From contig SFFW01000013.1 of the NCBI GenBank assembly GCA_004556755.1, positions 1 to 59,990 on the forward strand: a stretch of DNA of 59,990 nucleotides, in the 5' to 3' direction. The position numbers and the translations under genes were made by a program. Source of the stretch: Clostridiales bacterium (GTDB lineage: Bacteria > Bacillota > Clostridia > Oscillospirales > Oscillospiraceae). The notes below the pieces were generated by a model, which was not told the origin of the DNA, searched no databases, and worked only from the letters and a program-made list of their open reading frames with translations. Below, one piece after another: positions 46,377 to 57,149 of the stretch (its first letter is position 1; each line of letters begins with the position of its first letter).

Positions 46377-46901
46377 GTGATCGAGACGAACGATACGGTA
46401 AATTTACTGCTTAACCCCGCAAGGCTCAGGATACTCGGCTGGCTTGCGCAGAACGGTGAGGGTACCGCCGCCGACATGATCTCGGCGCTGGGCGAGATAC
46501 CGCCCGCAAGCCTTTACAGGCACTTAAAGCTCCTGACGGAGGCGGGCTTTGTGAAGGTCACGGCGGAGGAGAAAAAGCGGGGGACGGTGCAGAAGACCTA
46601 CGCCGTGAACCAAAAGGAAATGCCCGATAACGACGACTGCCGTGAGGTGATATACGGAGGGCTTTTGAAGCTGCTTTCGTCGTTTAGGGAATATTTTGAG
46701 GCAGGGAGCCGAGACCCCGCAGCCGATATGCTGATGTACTCGACGGCGGCGCTGCTGCTCAGTGACGAGGAGTTCGGCGAAATGATCGGTGAGCTTGGGA
46801 CGACATTTGAAAAGTATTTGAACAGGGCGCCGGGCGAGGGTCGCAAAATGCGGCTCATGACGCTCATTTCATCGCCCTGTAAGGAGGATATGCAATGCTG
46901 A
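46377..46901 (+). CDS. ArsR-like winged-helix regulator of the ABC operon
   Basis: A protein of about 174 residues with an N-terminal winged helix of the ArsR/helix_turn_helix_5 kind (LLLNPARLRILGWLAQNGEGTAADMISALGEIPPASLYRHLKLLTEAGFVKVTAEEK) and a helical C-terminal part, a layout typical of repressors of clostridial ABC exporters. The start is uncertain: GTG 46377 lies very close to the AAGGGGA site, while ATG 46353 would add 8 residues without a ribosome site. It overlaps the ATPase gene by 7 bases and should repress its own operon through the palindrome at 46288. Confidence 0.82.
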   Translation: MIETNDTVNLLLNPARLRILGWLAQNGEGTAADMISALGEIPPASLYRHLKLLTEAGFVKVTAEEKKRGTVQKTYAVNQKEMPDNDDCREVIYGGLLKLLSSFREYFEAGSRDPAADMLMYSTAALLLSDEEFGEMIGELGTTFEKYLNRAPGEGRKMRLMTLISSPCKEDMQC

Positions 46902-47608
46902 AGATAAGTAATTTCACAAAGCTGTATGACGGAAAGCCCGCCGTTGAGAGACTTGACCTTGAGGTCTCCGCCGGCGACATTTACGCCTTTATCGGACACA
47001 ACGGCGCAGGCAAGACCACGACCATAAAGGCCTGCTGCGGCATAATGAATTTTGACGAGGGTGACATTCTAATCGACGGAATTTCAATAAAGAAGGACCC
47101 CCTTGAATGCAAAAAGCGCATCGCCTACATACCCGACAACCCGGAGCTGTACGACTACCTCTCCGGCGTAAAGTATCTGAACTTCGTGGCGGATGTGTTC
47201 GGCGTCGGCAAGGCGGAGAGGGAGGAGCGCATACGCAGATATTCCGACCTGTTCGGGCTGACCGACGACCTTGCGCAGCTCGTCTCCGCATATTCCCACG
47301 GCATGAAGCAGAAGCTTGCGATAATCTCGGCGTTCATCCACGACCCGAAGCTCATAATCATGGACGAACCCTTCGTCGGGCTTGACCCCGTGGCGAGCCA
47401 CCAGCTCAAGCTCCTGATGCGTGAGCATTGCGACAAGGGAGGCGCTATATTCTTCTCGACCCATGTGCTTGAGGTCGCCGAAAAGCTCTGCGACAAGGTT
47501 GCGATAATCAAAAACGGCAAACTCGTCACGAGCGGTACGATGAGCGAGGTCAAGGGCGACGCTTCTCTTGAGGCGGTCTTCCTTGAGCTGGAGGGTGAAA
47601 ATGCTTAA
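46895..47608 (+). CDS. ABC transporter ATP-binding protein
   Basis: A 237-residue ATPase: Walker A GHNGAGKTTTIK (about 35-46), Q-loop region, signature YSHGMKQKLAI, Walker B LIIMDEPFVGLDP and the switch H in FFSTHV. Closest in type to the CcmA/YthP-like subunits of bipartite exporters. AAGGAGG precedes the start. The permease gene overlaps its 3' end. Confidence 0.94.
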   Translation: MLKISNFTKLYDGKPAVERLDLEVSAGDIYAFIGHNGAGKTTTIKACCGIMNFDEGDILIDGISIKKDPLECKKRIAYIPDNPELYDYLSGVKYLNFVADVFGVGKAEREERIRRYSDLFGLTDDLAQLVSAYSHGMKQKLAIISAFIHDPKLIIMDEPFVGLDPVASHQLKLLMREHCDKGGAIFFSTHVLEVAEKLCDKVAIIKNGKLVTSGTMSEVKGDASLEAVFLELEGENA

Positions 47609-49202
47609 AAGTCTGCTGAAAATTTACTTTGCGTCCTACGGAAAGCTGTTCCGGGGCAAGACAAAGGCAAAAAGTGCGGGCAAGGCGCTGCTGTATGCGC
47701 TGCTTCTGATATACGCCTTCGGCATTTTTATCTTCACCTACTACCAGATTTTTAAGAGCTTTGCACCCGTGCTGTACGGCATGGGTCACGGCTGGCTCTA
47801 CTTCGTGTACACGGACATCATGGCGTTTGGGCTGATGTGCATTTTCTCGGTGTTTGCGTCGAAAACGACGCTTTACGAGGCGAAGGACAACGACCTTCTG
47901 CTGTCGATGCCGATAAAGCCCGGCACCATCCTGCTCAGCCGCATGGTGTCGCTTGAGATAGTGAATCTCGTGTTCGGCCTGATCGTGATGATCCCCGCCG
48001 CCGTTGCGTGGTACGGACAGATGCCGTTTACCGCACTGTCGATCACGGGCTTTGTCGTCACGGGACTGCTGCTCAGTCTGCTTGCGCTGGCGCTGTCGTC
48101 GATCTTCGGCTGGCTGCTTGCCGCCGCATCGTCGAAGATGCGCAAAAAGGTGCTGTTCGAGACCGTGCTGAGCGTCATATTCTTGGTTGCATACTTTGCC
48201 TTCTTTGCCCAGCTCAACGGCATTATTCAAGACCTCGTCAACAATGCCGACGCCATCTCCGAGCGGCTCGACTCCGTGTTCCTGTTTCGCTGGATAGGCG
48301 ACGCCTGCGCCGACGGCTCCGTGTCATCGATGCTGCTTGCCGCTCTCTGCGAGCTGCTGCCCTTCGCCGTAGTCTATGCGATACTCTCGGCGACCTTTAT
48401 AAAAACCGCAACCGCAAAGAAGGGCGCCGCAAAGGTGAAATACGTCGACCGCGGGCAGAAGGTCTCAAGCCCCATGGCGGCGCTGCGTAAGAAGGAGTGG
48501 CGGCTTTTCCTGTCAAACTCTACTTATATAATTAACTGCGGCTTGGGCGCAATATTCATCCTTGCGGCGGGCGTCGCCCTGCTGATATACAGGGAGGACG
48601 TGTCGTATTTCGTCGAGGTACTTTGCGTCATGGCGCCTGAGATAGGCGACTATGTTCTGCCGCTGTGTATGCTCATCATTGGACTGCTTGGCTCCGTTTC
48701 CGTGCCGAGCATCGCCGCCGTGTCCATGGAGGGGCGCAGTCTGTGGCTTCTCCAGACCGTCCCCGTTAGACCGCAGAGCATTCTGCGGGCAAAGCTCGGC
48801 GTCAGCCTGTGGCTGTATATGCCGCCCGTGCTGCTGTGCGTTGCGGCGCTGCTCCTGACCGTCAAGGCGGAGCTTGTCCTCACCGTGCTCTCGGCGCTGT
48901 TTCCCGTGCTTTTGGTGACGCTCATCTGCGTTTTGGGACTTGTCGTGAACCTCCGTCACCCAAATCTGTCGTGGGAAAACCCCGCACAGACCATTAAGCG
49001 TGACCCGGCGGTGCTTATCGCAATGCTGCTCGACTTCGGCATCGTTGCGGCGCTGGGCGTCGGCGGCTGGCTTTTGATGGATAACGGCATGAGCGCCCGA
49101 AACATCATGATAATTTTCGATGCGGCGCTGGTCATAGCAGACCTCGTTCTGCTCCGCTACCTAAACGGTGCGGGCGCAAAACGCTTTGCGTCATTAAGCT
49201 GA
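47601..49202 (+). CDS. ABC transporter permease
   Basis: A 533-residue integral membrane protein with about 12 helices in two halves joined by a cytoplasmic segment (KTATAKKGAAKVKYVDRGQKV). The opening LKSLLKIYFASYGKLFRGKTKAK and the middle KEWRLFLSNSTYIINCGLGAIF resemble large clostridial ABC-2 type permeases. With the ATPase it probably exports a peptide, lipid or drug; the substrate is unknown. ATG 47601 has GGAGGGTG upstream. Last gene of the operon, followed by a terminator. Confidence 0.88.
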   Translation: MLKSLLKIYFASYGKLFRGKTKAKSAGKALLYALLLIYAFGIFIFTYYQIFKSFAPVLYGMGHGWLYFVYTDIMAFGLMCIFSVFASKTTLYEAKDNDLLLSMPIKPGTILLSRMVSLEIVNLVFGLIVMIPAAVAWYGQMPFTALSITGFVVTGLLLSLLALALSSIFGWLLAAASSKMRKKVLFETVLSVIFLVAYFAFFAQLNGIIQDLVNNADAISERLDSVFLFRWIGDACADGSVSSMLLAALCELLPFAVVYAILSATFIKTATAKKGAAKVKYVDRGQKVSSPMAALRKKEWRLFLSNSTYIINCGLGAIFILAAGVALLIYREDVSYFVEVLCVMAPEIGDYVLPLCMLIIGLLGSVSVPSIAAVSMEGRSLWLLQTVPVRPQSILRAKLGVSLWLYMPPVLLCVAALLLTVKAELVLTVLSALFPVLLVTLICVLGLVVNLRHPNLSWENPAQTIKRDPAVLIAMLLDFGIVAALGVGGWLLMDNGMSARNIMIIFDAALVIADLVLLRYLNGAGAKRFASLS

Positions 49203-49237
49203 AAAAACTCCCCGTGACTGAGGTCACGGGGAGTTTT
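49203..49237 (+). terminator. Terminator of the ABC operon
   Basis: AAACTCCCCGTGAC-TGA-GTCACGGGGAGTTTT, starting right at the permease stop. Confidence 0.85.
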
Positions 49238-49287
49238 GCACAGAAGCAAGAATATAGTTGCAAGGGTCCAAGCTAAGAAAACCATGA

Positions 49288-49368
49288 TCTCTCCCTCCGT
49301 CAAAATCTTGCGATTTTGACACCTCCCTCTGACGAGGGAGCTGTCGGCGTAGCTGACTGAGGGAGAGA
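49288..49368. mobile_element. MITE-like element, copy 2 (81 bp)
   Basis: Inverted orientation to copy 1 at 36684. Same terminal repeats TCTCTCCCTC/GAGGGAGAGA and the same two internal hairpins; the AT-hairpin changed on both sides (CAAAATC-GCAA-GATTTTG), keeping pairing. Confidence 0.7.
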
Positions 49369-49374
49369 AAAGCC

Positions 49375-49893
49375 TCACAGCTTCTTTTCCAAAAGGACGA
49401 GCATCACGTCGGGGATGCCGTTAAACACGCACGGGACAATGTCCGCCTCACGGTAGCCGAGGGCGGCGTACATCGCCCTTGCACGGAGGTTTTTGGCGTT
49501 GGTGTCCATGCGCAGAACGCAAAGCCCCCACTGCTTTGCAAGCTCCTCGTAGAATGCGACGAAGGCTTTGCCGACGCCTCGCCCGCCAGCCGAGGGCTTC
49601 ACCGTGAGCGTATGCAAAACGGCGGCGCCGTCGCTCTGCGCAGGGTAGAGCCAAGCCGCACCCTCATAAACGTCCACCTGAGTGCGGTTTATTATCGCCG
49701 AGGCAAGCACCTCGCCGCCGTCCTCGTACACATAGAGGTCGCCTCTGGAAAGCGCCGCCTCCGCCGTCGCCCTCACGGGGTAGACGCCCGGCAGCCAGCC
49801 GATGACCGCCTCGCCCTCGGACTCGACTTTGTGAATGTCGAGGTAAATTTGTTCTATCGCATCAAGGTCTTTTTCATTTGCAAGTCTTATCAC
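49375..49893 (-). CDS. GNAT-family N-acetyltransferase
   Basis: A 172-residue acetyltransferase. The acetyl-CoA loop reads LTVKPSAGGRGVGKAFVAFYEELAKQWG (about 92-119) and the C-terminal signature LRMDTNAKNLRARAMYAALGYREAD is intact. The N-terminus (MIRLANEKDLDAIEQIYLDIHKVE) is typical of the family. Substrate unknown. It overlaps the HAD phosphatase gene by 4 bases and is translated after it. Confidence 0.88.
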   Translation of the reverse strand: MIRLANEKDLDAIEQIYLDIHKVESEGEAVIGWLPGVYPVRATAEAALSRGDLYVYEDGGEVLASAIINRTQVDVYEGAAWLYPAQSDGAAVLHTLTVKPSAGGRGVGKAFVAFYEELAKQWGLCVLRMDTNAKNLRARAMYAALGYREADIVPCVFNGIPDVMLVLLEKKL

Positions 49894-50711
49894 AACAGCT
49901 CCTCCAAAGCCCCCGCAACGCCGTTTTCAAAGTTGCCGCCGCATATGCGGTCGGCAGCGCTCAGGCATTTGGGGCTTGCGTTTTTTACGGCTATGCCGAG
50001 TCCGGCAAAGCGCAGCATATCGGCGTCGTTGTCGCCGTTTCCGAATGCGACGGTGTCTGCGGGGCTTATGTCCAGCCTTTCGCACAGCGCACGCAGCGCA
50101 GCTCCCTTTCCGGCGTCGGGAGCGGCAAACTCCACGAGCCTCGGCGAGGAGCTTGTGACGTAAACGCCGGAAAGCGTCTTTGCCGATAAAAGGCAGCGCT
50201 CACGGGTCTCAAGGTCGGGGCAGAGCAGGTCAAGCCCATCGAGCCTATCGGCGTTTTCGAGGATAAAGCCCCGTATGTCACGGACGGGGGTGCGGGTGCT
50301 TTGAACATAGCCGACGTAGGCGGGGCTGCACCCATAGCTCAAGGGGTCTGCAACGTAGCGCTCGTCGGAGTATGGGGTGCCGTCAATGAAGCACTCAGGC
50401 AGCATATCGGGGAAGGCACCGAGTACGGAGACGACGGCTTCGGTCGAGAGCTTCCGCTCAAATATCCTTTCGCCGTCTTTGAGACGAGTCACCGCAGCGC
50501 CGTTCGAGCTTATGGCGTAGCTCACTCCGCAGATGCCGAGCAGCTCCTGCGGCAGCGAGGAAAGCGCCCTGCCGGACGCCGGAACAAGCAGGATGCCCGC
50601 CCTGCCGCAGCGCTCAAGAGCGGCGGCGGTTTCGGGCGCAAGGCTTGCGTCGGGACGCAGAGCGGTGTCGTCAAGGTCGAATGCAATAAGTCGTACAGTC
50701 AATTGAATCAC
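49890..50711 (-). CDS. Cof-type HAD-superfamily phosphatase
   Basis: A 273-residue haloacid-dehalogenase hydrolase. Motif I AFDLDDTALRPDAS (D-x-D), motif II LVPASGR, motif III with a late Lys (GAALRAL region) and motif IV FGNGDNDADML; the C2-type cap in between marks the Cof group, which dephosphorylates sugar phosphates or flavin precursors. The start is uncertain: GTG at 50711 or a TTG four codons later, neither with a clear ribosome site. First gene of a two-gene unit with the GNAT. Confidence 0.87.
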   Translation of the reverse strand: MIQLTVRLIAFDLDDTALRPDASLAPETAAALERCGRAGILLVPASGRALSSLPQELLGICGVSYAISSNGAAVTRLKDGERIFERKLSTEAVVSVLGAFPDMLPECFIDGTPYSDERYVADPLSYGCSPAYVGYVQSTRTPVRDIRGFILENADRLDGLDLLCPDLETRERCLLSAKTLSGVYVTSSSPRLVEFAAPDAGKGAALRALCERLDISPADTVAFGNGDNDADMLRFAGLGIAVKNASPKCLSAADRICGGNFENGVAGALEELL

Positions 50712-50779
50712 CGCACAAATGATAACAGATATTTTGCCGCAAGTAAAGATTTAGACTTTTAATAAGTCGTTTTGTATGT

Positions 50780-50950
50780 TATAATCACTTTTCGCAGAGT
50801 AAGGGAAACAGGTGAAAATCCTGTACGAGCCCGTCGCCGTGAGGCGCATTGTGGGTCCGACCTATCCGCTCCGCCGCAGGAGCGGGGACAAGCCATTGAC
50901 GGAAGCGTTGAGAAGGCGGTCGGACTGCGCCGAGTCGAAAGACCTGCTGC
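50780..50950 (+). promoter_or_regulatory. Cobalamin riboswitch
   Basis: A TATAAT box (50780-50785) is followed by the conserved cobalamin riboswitch core in order: AAGGGAAACAGGTGAAAATCC (50800-50821, shown here split as AAGGGAA and GGTGAAAATCC), CCCGTCGCCGTGA, GCCATTG, GAGAAGGCG and AGTCGAAAGACCTGC (50933-50947). The last 70 bases before the gene contain pairing that could hide or expose the AAGGAG site at 51010. It controls the DUF4430 lipoprotein and ECF S component. Confidence 0.92.
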
Positions 50951-51023
50951 AAAATGCCGTTTTTGAGTGCTGCGAGTGCCGGCGCAAAACGGAGAAACAA
51001 ATACATTATAAGGAGAAACGCAA

Positions 51024-51491
51024 GTGAAAAAGACAAATTTACTCAGTCGTATTTCATCTCTTTTGCTTTGCATCGTGCTTATTGCGGCTATGGCACTTTC
51101 CCTCGGAGCCTGTGCTGCCGATGATGCAAAGAACCAGGACGTAAAGGAAAGCGAACGTCCCCAGCAGGTACAGCAGGACGAAAATATCGTCGGTGAGGGC
51201 GACATATCGTTTAAGTTCATCGTTGTCGACGCAGACGGCAAGGAAACGGAATTTACCGTTAAGACCGACGCCGACACCGTAGGCAAGGCACTGCTTGACG
51301 CAAACCTCATCGCAGGCGAAGACAGTGAGTACGGACTCTATGTCAAGACCGTAAACGGCATCACCGCCGACTACGACACCGACGGCAGCTACTGGGCGTT
51401 CTACATCAACGGCGAGTACGCCACGACCGGCGTTGACAGCACCGAGATCGAAGACGGAGCAACCTACACGTTTAAGGTCGAAAAGGGCTGA
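51024..51491 (+). CDS. DUF4430 (transcobalamin-like) lipoprotein
   Basis: A 155-residue lipoprotein: signal peptide LLLCIVLIAAMALSLGAC with lipobox LGAC (Cys about 30), a charged linker, and a DUF4430 domain (EFTVKTDADTVGKALLDANLI, YGLYVKTVNGITADYDTDGSYWAFYINGEYATTGVDSTEIEDG). DUF4430 resembles the C-terminal beta domain of animal transcobalamin and intrinsic factor. Placed directly behind a cobalamin riboswitch, it most likely captures corrinoids at the cell surface. GTG 51024 has AAGGAG 8 bases ahead. The next gene starts on its stop codon. Confidence 0.9.
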   Translation: MKKTNLLSRISSLLLCIVLIAAMALSLGACAADDAKNQDVKESERPQQVQQDENIVGEGDISFKFIVVDADGKETEFTVKTDADTVGKALLDANLIAGEDSEYGLYVKTVNGITADYDTDGSYWAFYINGEYATTGVDSTEIEDGATYTFKVEKG

Positions 51492-52009
51492 TGAAGCTCA
51501 CGGTAAGGGAGCTTGTTGTCTACTCTCTGCTCGGAGCGCTTATGTATGTCTCAAAGGTCGCTCTGGAGTTTTTACCGAATGTGCATATGTTGGCGGCTCT
51601 CACCGTGGCGTATACGGTGTGTTTCAGAAAAAAGGCGCTGTACCCGATATATATCTACGTTTTTATAAACGGACTGTTTGCGGGCTTCAGTATGTGGTGG
51701 ATACCGTATCTGTATCTTTGGACGCTGCTTTGGGCGGCGACGATGCTGCTGCCGAGGAATATGAAGCCGCAGGTGGCGGTGCCGGTGTACATGGCGCTGT
51801 GCGGTCTGCACGGCTTCCTGTTCGGCACGCTCTACGCCCCCGCTCAGGCGATCATGTTCGGACTGAGCTTTGACGCTACGATAGCGTGGATAATAGCGGG
51901 ACTGCCGTGGGACGCCGTTCACGGCATAAGCAACATATTTATGGGGACCCTCGTGCTGCCGATAAGTCAGGCGATAAAACGTGTCGGCGGCACAATGATA
52001 CAAAACTGA
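51491..52009 (+). CDS. ECF transporter S component, probably for cobalamin or precursor
   Basis: A 172-residue membrane protein with about six helices (LVVYSLLGALMYVSKVALEFLP, IYIYVFINGLFAGFSMWWIPYLYLWTLLWAATMLLP, AIMFGLSFDATIAWIIAGLPWDAVHGISNIFMG), an ECF-type S component layout. The start shares bases with the lipoprotein stop (TGATG). Control by the cobalamin riboswitch points to B12, cobinamide or dimethylbenzimidazole uptake (CbrT/CblT-like); sequence alone does not decide. It needs the shared ECF energising module encoded elsewhere. Confidence 0.85.
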   Translation: MKLTVRELVVYSLLGALMYVSKVALEFLPNVHMLAALTVAYTVCFRKKALYPIYIYVFINGLFAGFSMWWIPYLYLWTLLWAATMLLPRNMKPQVAVPVYMALCGLHGFLFGTLYAPAQAIMFGLSFDATIAWIIAGLPWDAVHGISNIFMGTLVLPISQAIKRVGGTMIQN

Positions 52010-52041
52010 AAAATCCCGTACCCACTGGGTACGGGATTTTT
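52009..52041. terminator. Bidirectional terminator
   Basis: AAAAATCCCGTACCC-ACT-GGGTACGGGATTTTT between the S-component gene and convergent clpB. Confidence 0.85.
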
Positions 52042-52052
52042 GCGTCAATTTA

Positions 52053-54632
<2,580 letters not shown>

Positions 54633-54644
54633 ATATATCCCTCC

Positions 54645-55295
54645 TTAGATAAGAATCTCGCTCCTTCTCAAAAGCGAGTAGTAGCAGGCTTCGATCTCCC
54701 TGGCGTCGTATCTGCCGGAGAGCCAGCCCTTCATCATGTTATCAAACAGCTTGATGTATTCCGATATGACGGACGCAAGCTCCTGCGAGGAGCAGTCCTT
54801 CTGCGGTATCGTGATCGAGCGCACGAACTTGCCGTCGTACAGTGCGTACTCCGGTGCGTTGTCGCCGAGCAGCGGACGCAGGTGCGCATCCTCAATGCTC
54901 TTCCAAATACGGAAGAAGTCGGTCATGGAGTTTATGAGCGCCGCCGACTGCGTGCGGAATATCACGCTCAGCTCACCGAGGGCTTTGTCGTTTCCCCGGT
55001 ACAGCTCGACCTCGTACTTGACCGTGGGGCGGTACTTGTACTCAAGGGAGCTTTTGAGCGACATCGTCATCGTGTTAGGAGCAAAGAAGGGGACGATCTC
55101 ACGGGACGGAGACATGAGCTGCTCTATCGCACGGAAAACGTCGTTTATCCTGCGCTCCGGCGTCACGAGATTGACGTGTTCGGCAAGGATCTGATTTATG
55201 AGATTTGAGCGGTTGGTGCCGTATTTATGCGCAAGTCGGTCGATCTCGTTTACGACCTCCTCGTTCAGCATCAGGCTGTATAGCGTCTTTTTCAT
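54645..55295 (-). CDS. Ribbon-helix-helix protein of unknown function, upstream of clpB
   Basis: A 216-residue protein. The first 45 residues look like a CopG-type ribbon-helix-helix DNA-binding domain (KKTLYSLMLNEEVVNEIDRLAHKYGTNRSNLINQILAEHV). The remaining 170 residues (SLKSSLEYKYRPTVKYEVELYRG..., GELSVIFRTQSAALINSMTDFFRIWKSIEDAHLRPLL) are predicted mixed alpha/beta and are not a family I recognise. AAGGAG lies 8 bases before ATG 55295. The operon position and a single strong promoter suggest that it regulates clpB or acts as its partner (inference). Confidence 0.8.
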   Translation of the reverse strand: MKKTLYSLMLNEEVVNEIDRLAHKYGTNRSNLINQILAEHVNLVTPERRINDVFRAIEQLMSPSREIVPFFAPNTMTMSLKSSLEYKYRPTVKYEVELYRGNDKALGELSVIFRTQSAALINSMTDFFRIWKSIEDAHLRPLLGDNAPEYALYDGKFVRSITIPQKDCSSQELASVISEYIKLFDNMMKGWLSGRYDAREIEACYYSLLRRSEILI

Positions 55296-55326
55296 TCTTC
55301 GCACTCCTTCTCATCTTTATATTTGC

Positions 55327-55355
55327 ATATTACTCTTGTTTTAATCTTTTGTCAA
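55327..55355 (-). promoter_or_regulatory. Promoter of the RHH-clpB operon
   Basis: On the minus strand TTGACA (55355-55350), 17-bp spacer, TAATAT (55332-55327). The surrounding region is unusually AT-rich. Confidence 0.7.
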
Positions 55356-55398
55356 GTGTTTTATATAAATTATTTTGCAAATTATATTTTTGGGCAGC

Positions 55399-55433
55399 AA
55401 AAAGCGGCGTCCGTTTTTCGGACGCCGCAGTTT
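55399..55433 (-). terminator. Terminator of psuG
   Basis: GCGGCGTCCG-AAAAA-CGGACGCCGC followed by a T tract on the minus strand. Confidence 0.85.
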
Positions 55434-55436
55434 TGC

Positions 55437-56348
55437 TTATTTGCACATCTCCACAGCGGTCTTTGCTGCGACCGTTGCGTTATTGAGGACGAGCCTTATA
55501 TTGCTCTCAAGGCTGTCGCCTCCGGTAAGCTCCACGACCTTCGCAAGCAGGAAGGGGGTGGTCTCCTTGCCGTGGATGCCGGCTGCCTTCGCATCGGAAA
55601 GCGCCTGCTCGATGGCGGCGTCGATGACCGCCTTGTCCATGGCGTACTCCTCAGGGATGGGGTTGGTGACGAGCATACCGCCCTTCATGCCGAGGGCGAG
55701 GTGCGCCTTGAACATGGTAGCAAGCTCCTCCGGAGAATCGACACGGTAGTCAACGCCGAAGCCGCTCCTGCGGGTGTAGAAGGCGGGCAGTTCATCGGTG
55801 CCGTAGCCGATGACGGGGACGCCCTTCGTCTCAAGATACTCAAGGGTCAGACCGAGGTCGAGGATGCTCTTTGCGCCTGCGCAGACGACCATGACCGGGG
55901 TGGAGCCAAGCTCCTCAAGGTCTGCGGAAATGTCCATCGTGACCTCCGCTCCTCTGTGAACGCCGCCGATGCCGCCCGTGGCAAAGACCTTGATGCCCGC
56001 CATGTGAGCGATTATCATCGTGGTGGTGACGGTGGTAGCGCCGTCGGCGCCCCTTGCGACGATGGCTGCAAGGTCACGGCGGCTTGCCTTTGCGACCTTA
56101 GGTCCCGCCTTGCCGAGATACTCGATCTCGTCGGGGGAGAGACCCGCCTTGAGGCGGCCGCCGATTATGGCGATGGTTGCGGGGACGGCGCCGTTTTCAC
56201 GGATGGTCTTTTCAACGAGCAGAGCCGTTTCTACGTTTTTGGGGTAGGGCATACCGTGGGAAATTATCGTGCTTTCGAGAGCAACGACGGGCTTACCCTC
56301 GGCGAGAGCCTGTCTTACTTCGGGTGAAACGTCAAGATAAGTGTTCAT
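55437..56348 (-). CDS. psuG: Pseudouridine-5'-phosphate glycosidase
   Basis: A 303-residue enzyme that splits pseudouridine 5'-phosphate into uracil and ribose 5-phosphate. Family motifs: VALESTIISHGMPYPKNVETA, PATIAIIGGRLKAGLSPDEIEYLG, KASRRDLAA, GATTVTTTMIIAHMAGIKVFATGGIGGVHRGAEVTMDISADL and NPIPEEYAMDKAVID. Normal length. The kinase PsuK and a nucleoside transporter, usual partners, are not adjacent, so the substrate may be supplied from elsewhere or from RNA turnover. Confidence 0.95.
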   Translation of the reverse strand: MNTYLDVSPEVRQALAEGKPVVALESTIISHGMPYPKNVETALLVEKTIRENGAVPATIAIIGGRLKAGLSPDEIEYLGKAGPKVAKASRRDLAAIVARGADGATTVTTTMIIAHMAGIKVFATGGIGGVHRGAEVTMDISADLEELGSTPVMVVCAGAKSILDLGLTLEYLETKGVPVIGYGTDELPAFYTRRSGFGVDYRVDSPEELATMFKAHLALGMKGGMLVTNPIPEEYAMDKAVIDAAIEQALSDAKAAGIHGKETTPFLLAKVVELTGGDSLESNIRLVLNNATVAAKTAVEMCK

Positions 56349-56369
56349 GCTGATTCTCCTTTGAAAAAA

Positions 56370-56897
56370 TTATCGGTCGAGAGAAGCCTCGATATGTGTA
56401 ACATAGCCGTGTTCAAAGCTTATGATAACGCTGATGTGACCCTTGGTCGCCTTGCAGATGTTCAGACCGCCGCCGTCCATTGAGTAGCCGCAGTCCATGA
56501 GCTGCGTCGTTGCGTCGGTGATGCTGTCGCCGACACGGATGTCGAGAACGGAGTAGACCTTCTCGGAGGATCCGAAGCCGACAACGTGAAAGCGGCCGAG
56601 ACTGTCGTTCGGGTAGTAGCCCATGTAGTAGCGGGTGCCGTCGGAAGCCTGAAGTCCCATGGAGCCGTCTTCGTCCTCAAACCAGAAGAAGCCGGGGATG
56701 TCGGCACGCTCGCCCTCTTCGGGAGAGGAGATGCCCTCGACGGAGCCGTCGAGCCGCCAGTCGGTTATGGAGTTGGAATTGAACTGGATGATCTCAAAGC
56801 TGCCGTAAAGCGACATTCCCAAAACGGTCAGCACGGCTGCAATGAGGATAACGATGAGCAGTATTTTAAAAAGCTTGTTTTTAAATATTGTACGCAT
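56370..56897 (-). CDS. Single-pass membrane protein of unknown function
   Basis: A 175-residue protein with an N-terminal helix (ILLIVILIAAVLTVLGMSLYG, about 11-31) after a basic start, and an extracytoplasmic domain containing WRLDGSVEGISSPEEGERADIPGFFWFEDEDG and a C-terminal repeat-like VYSVLDIRVGDSITDATTQLMDCGYSMD...HISVIISFEHGYVTHIEASL, which resembles small BLIP/PepSY-like beta folds but is not assignable. ATG 56897 has GAGGAAAA upstream. It is 21 bases upstream of psuG on the same strand and may be co-transcribed. Confidence 0.7.
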   Translation of the reverse strand: MRTIFKNKLFKILLIVILIAAVLTVLGMSLYGSFEIIQFNSNSITDWRLDGSVEGISSPEEGERADIPGFFWFEDEDGSMGLQASDGTRYYMGYYPNDSLGRFHVVGFGSSEKVYSVLDIRVGDSITDATTQLMDCGYSMDGGGLNICKATKGHISVIISFEHGYVTHIEASLDR

Positions 56898-57080
56898 TTT
56901 TCCTCGATTCACTCCCTGTTTGAGAGACCGCCCCCCGATGGCTCTCTGAGAGTAATATACCATTTAAAAAAGAATTGTCAAGGCAAAGCCCGACGCACGG
57001 TTTAGCAATGTAAAGCACTAATCGGCATTTCACACAAATATATAAAGTAAAATCTATCAAAACTTTCAGAATTAAAAATC

Positions 57081-57109
57081 TTCAAAAAGGACGAGCCTTA
57101 TGTTATAAT
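57081..57109 (+). promoter_or_regulatory. Promoter of the SLH nucleotidase gene
   Basis: TTCAAA, 17-bp spacer, TATAAT, followed by an AGGAGG site 6 bases before the start. The stretch 56964-57080 shows nothing else. Confidence 0.5.
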
Positions 57110-57149
57110 ATAGTCAGCATCCTTAAAAAATTATATCAGGAGGAACAAA

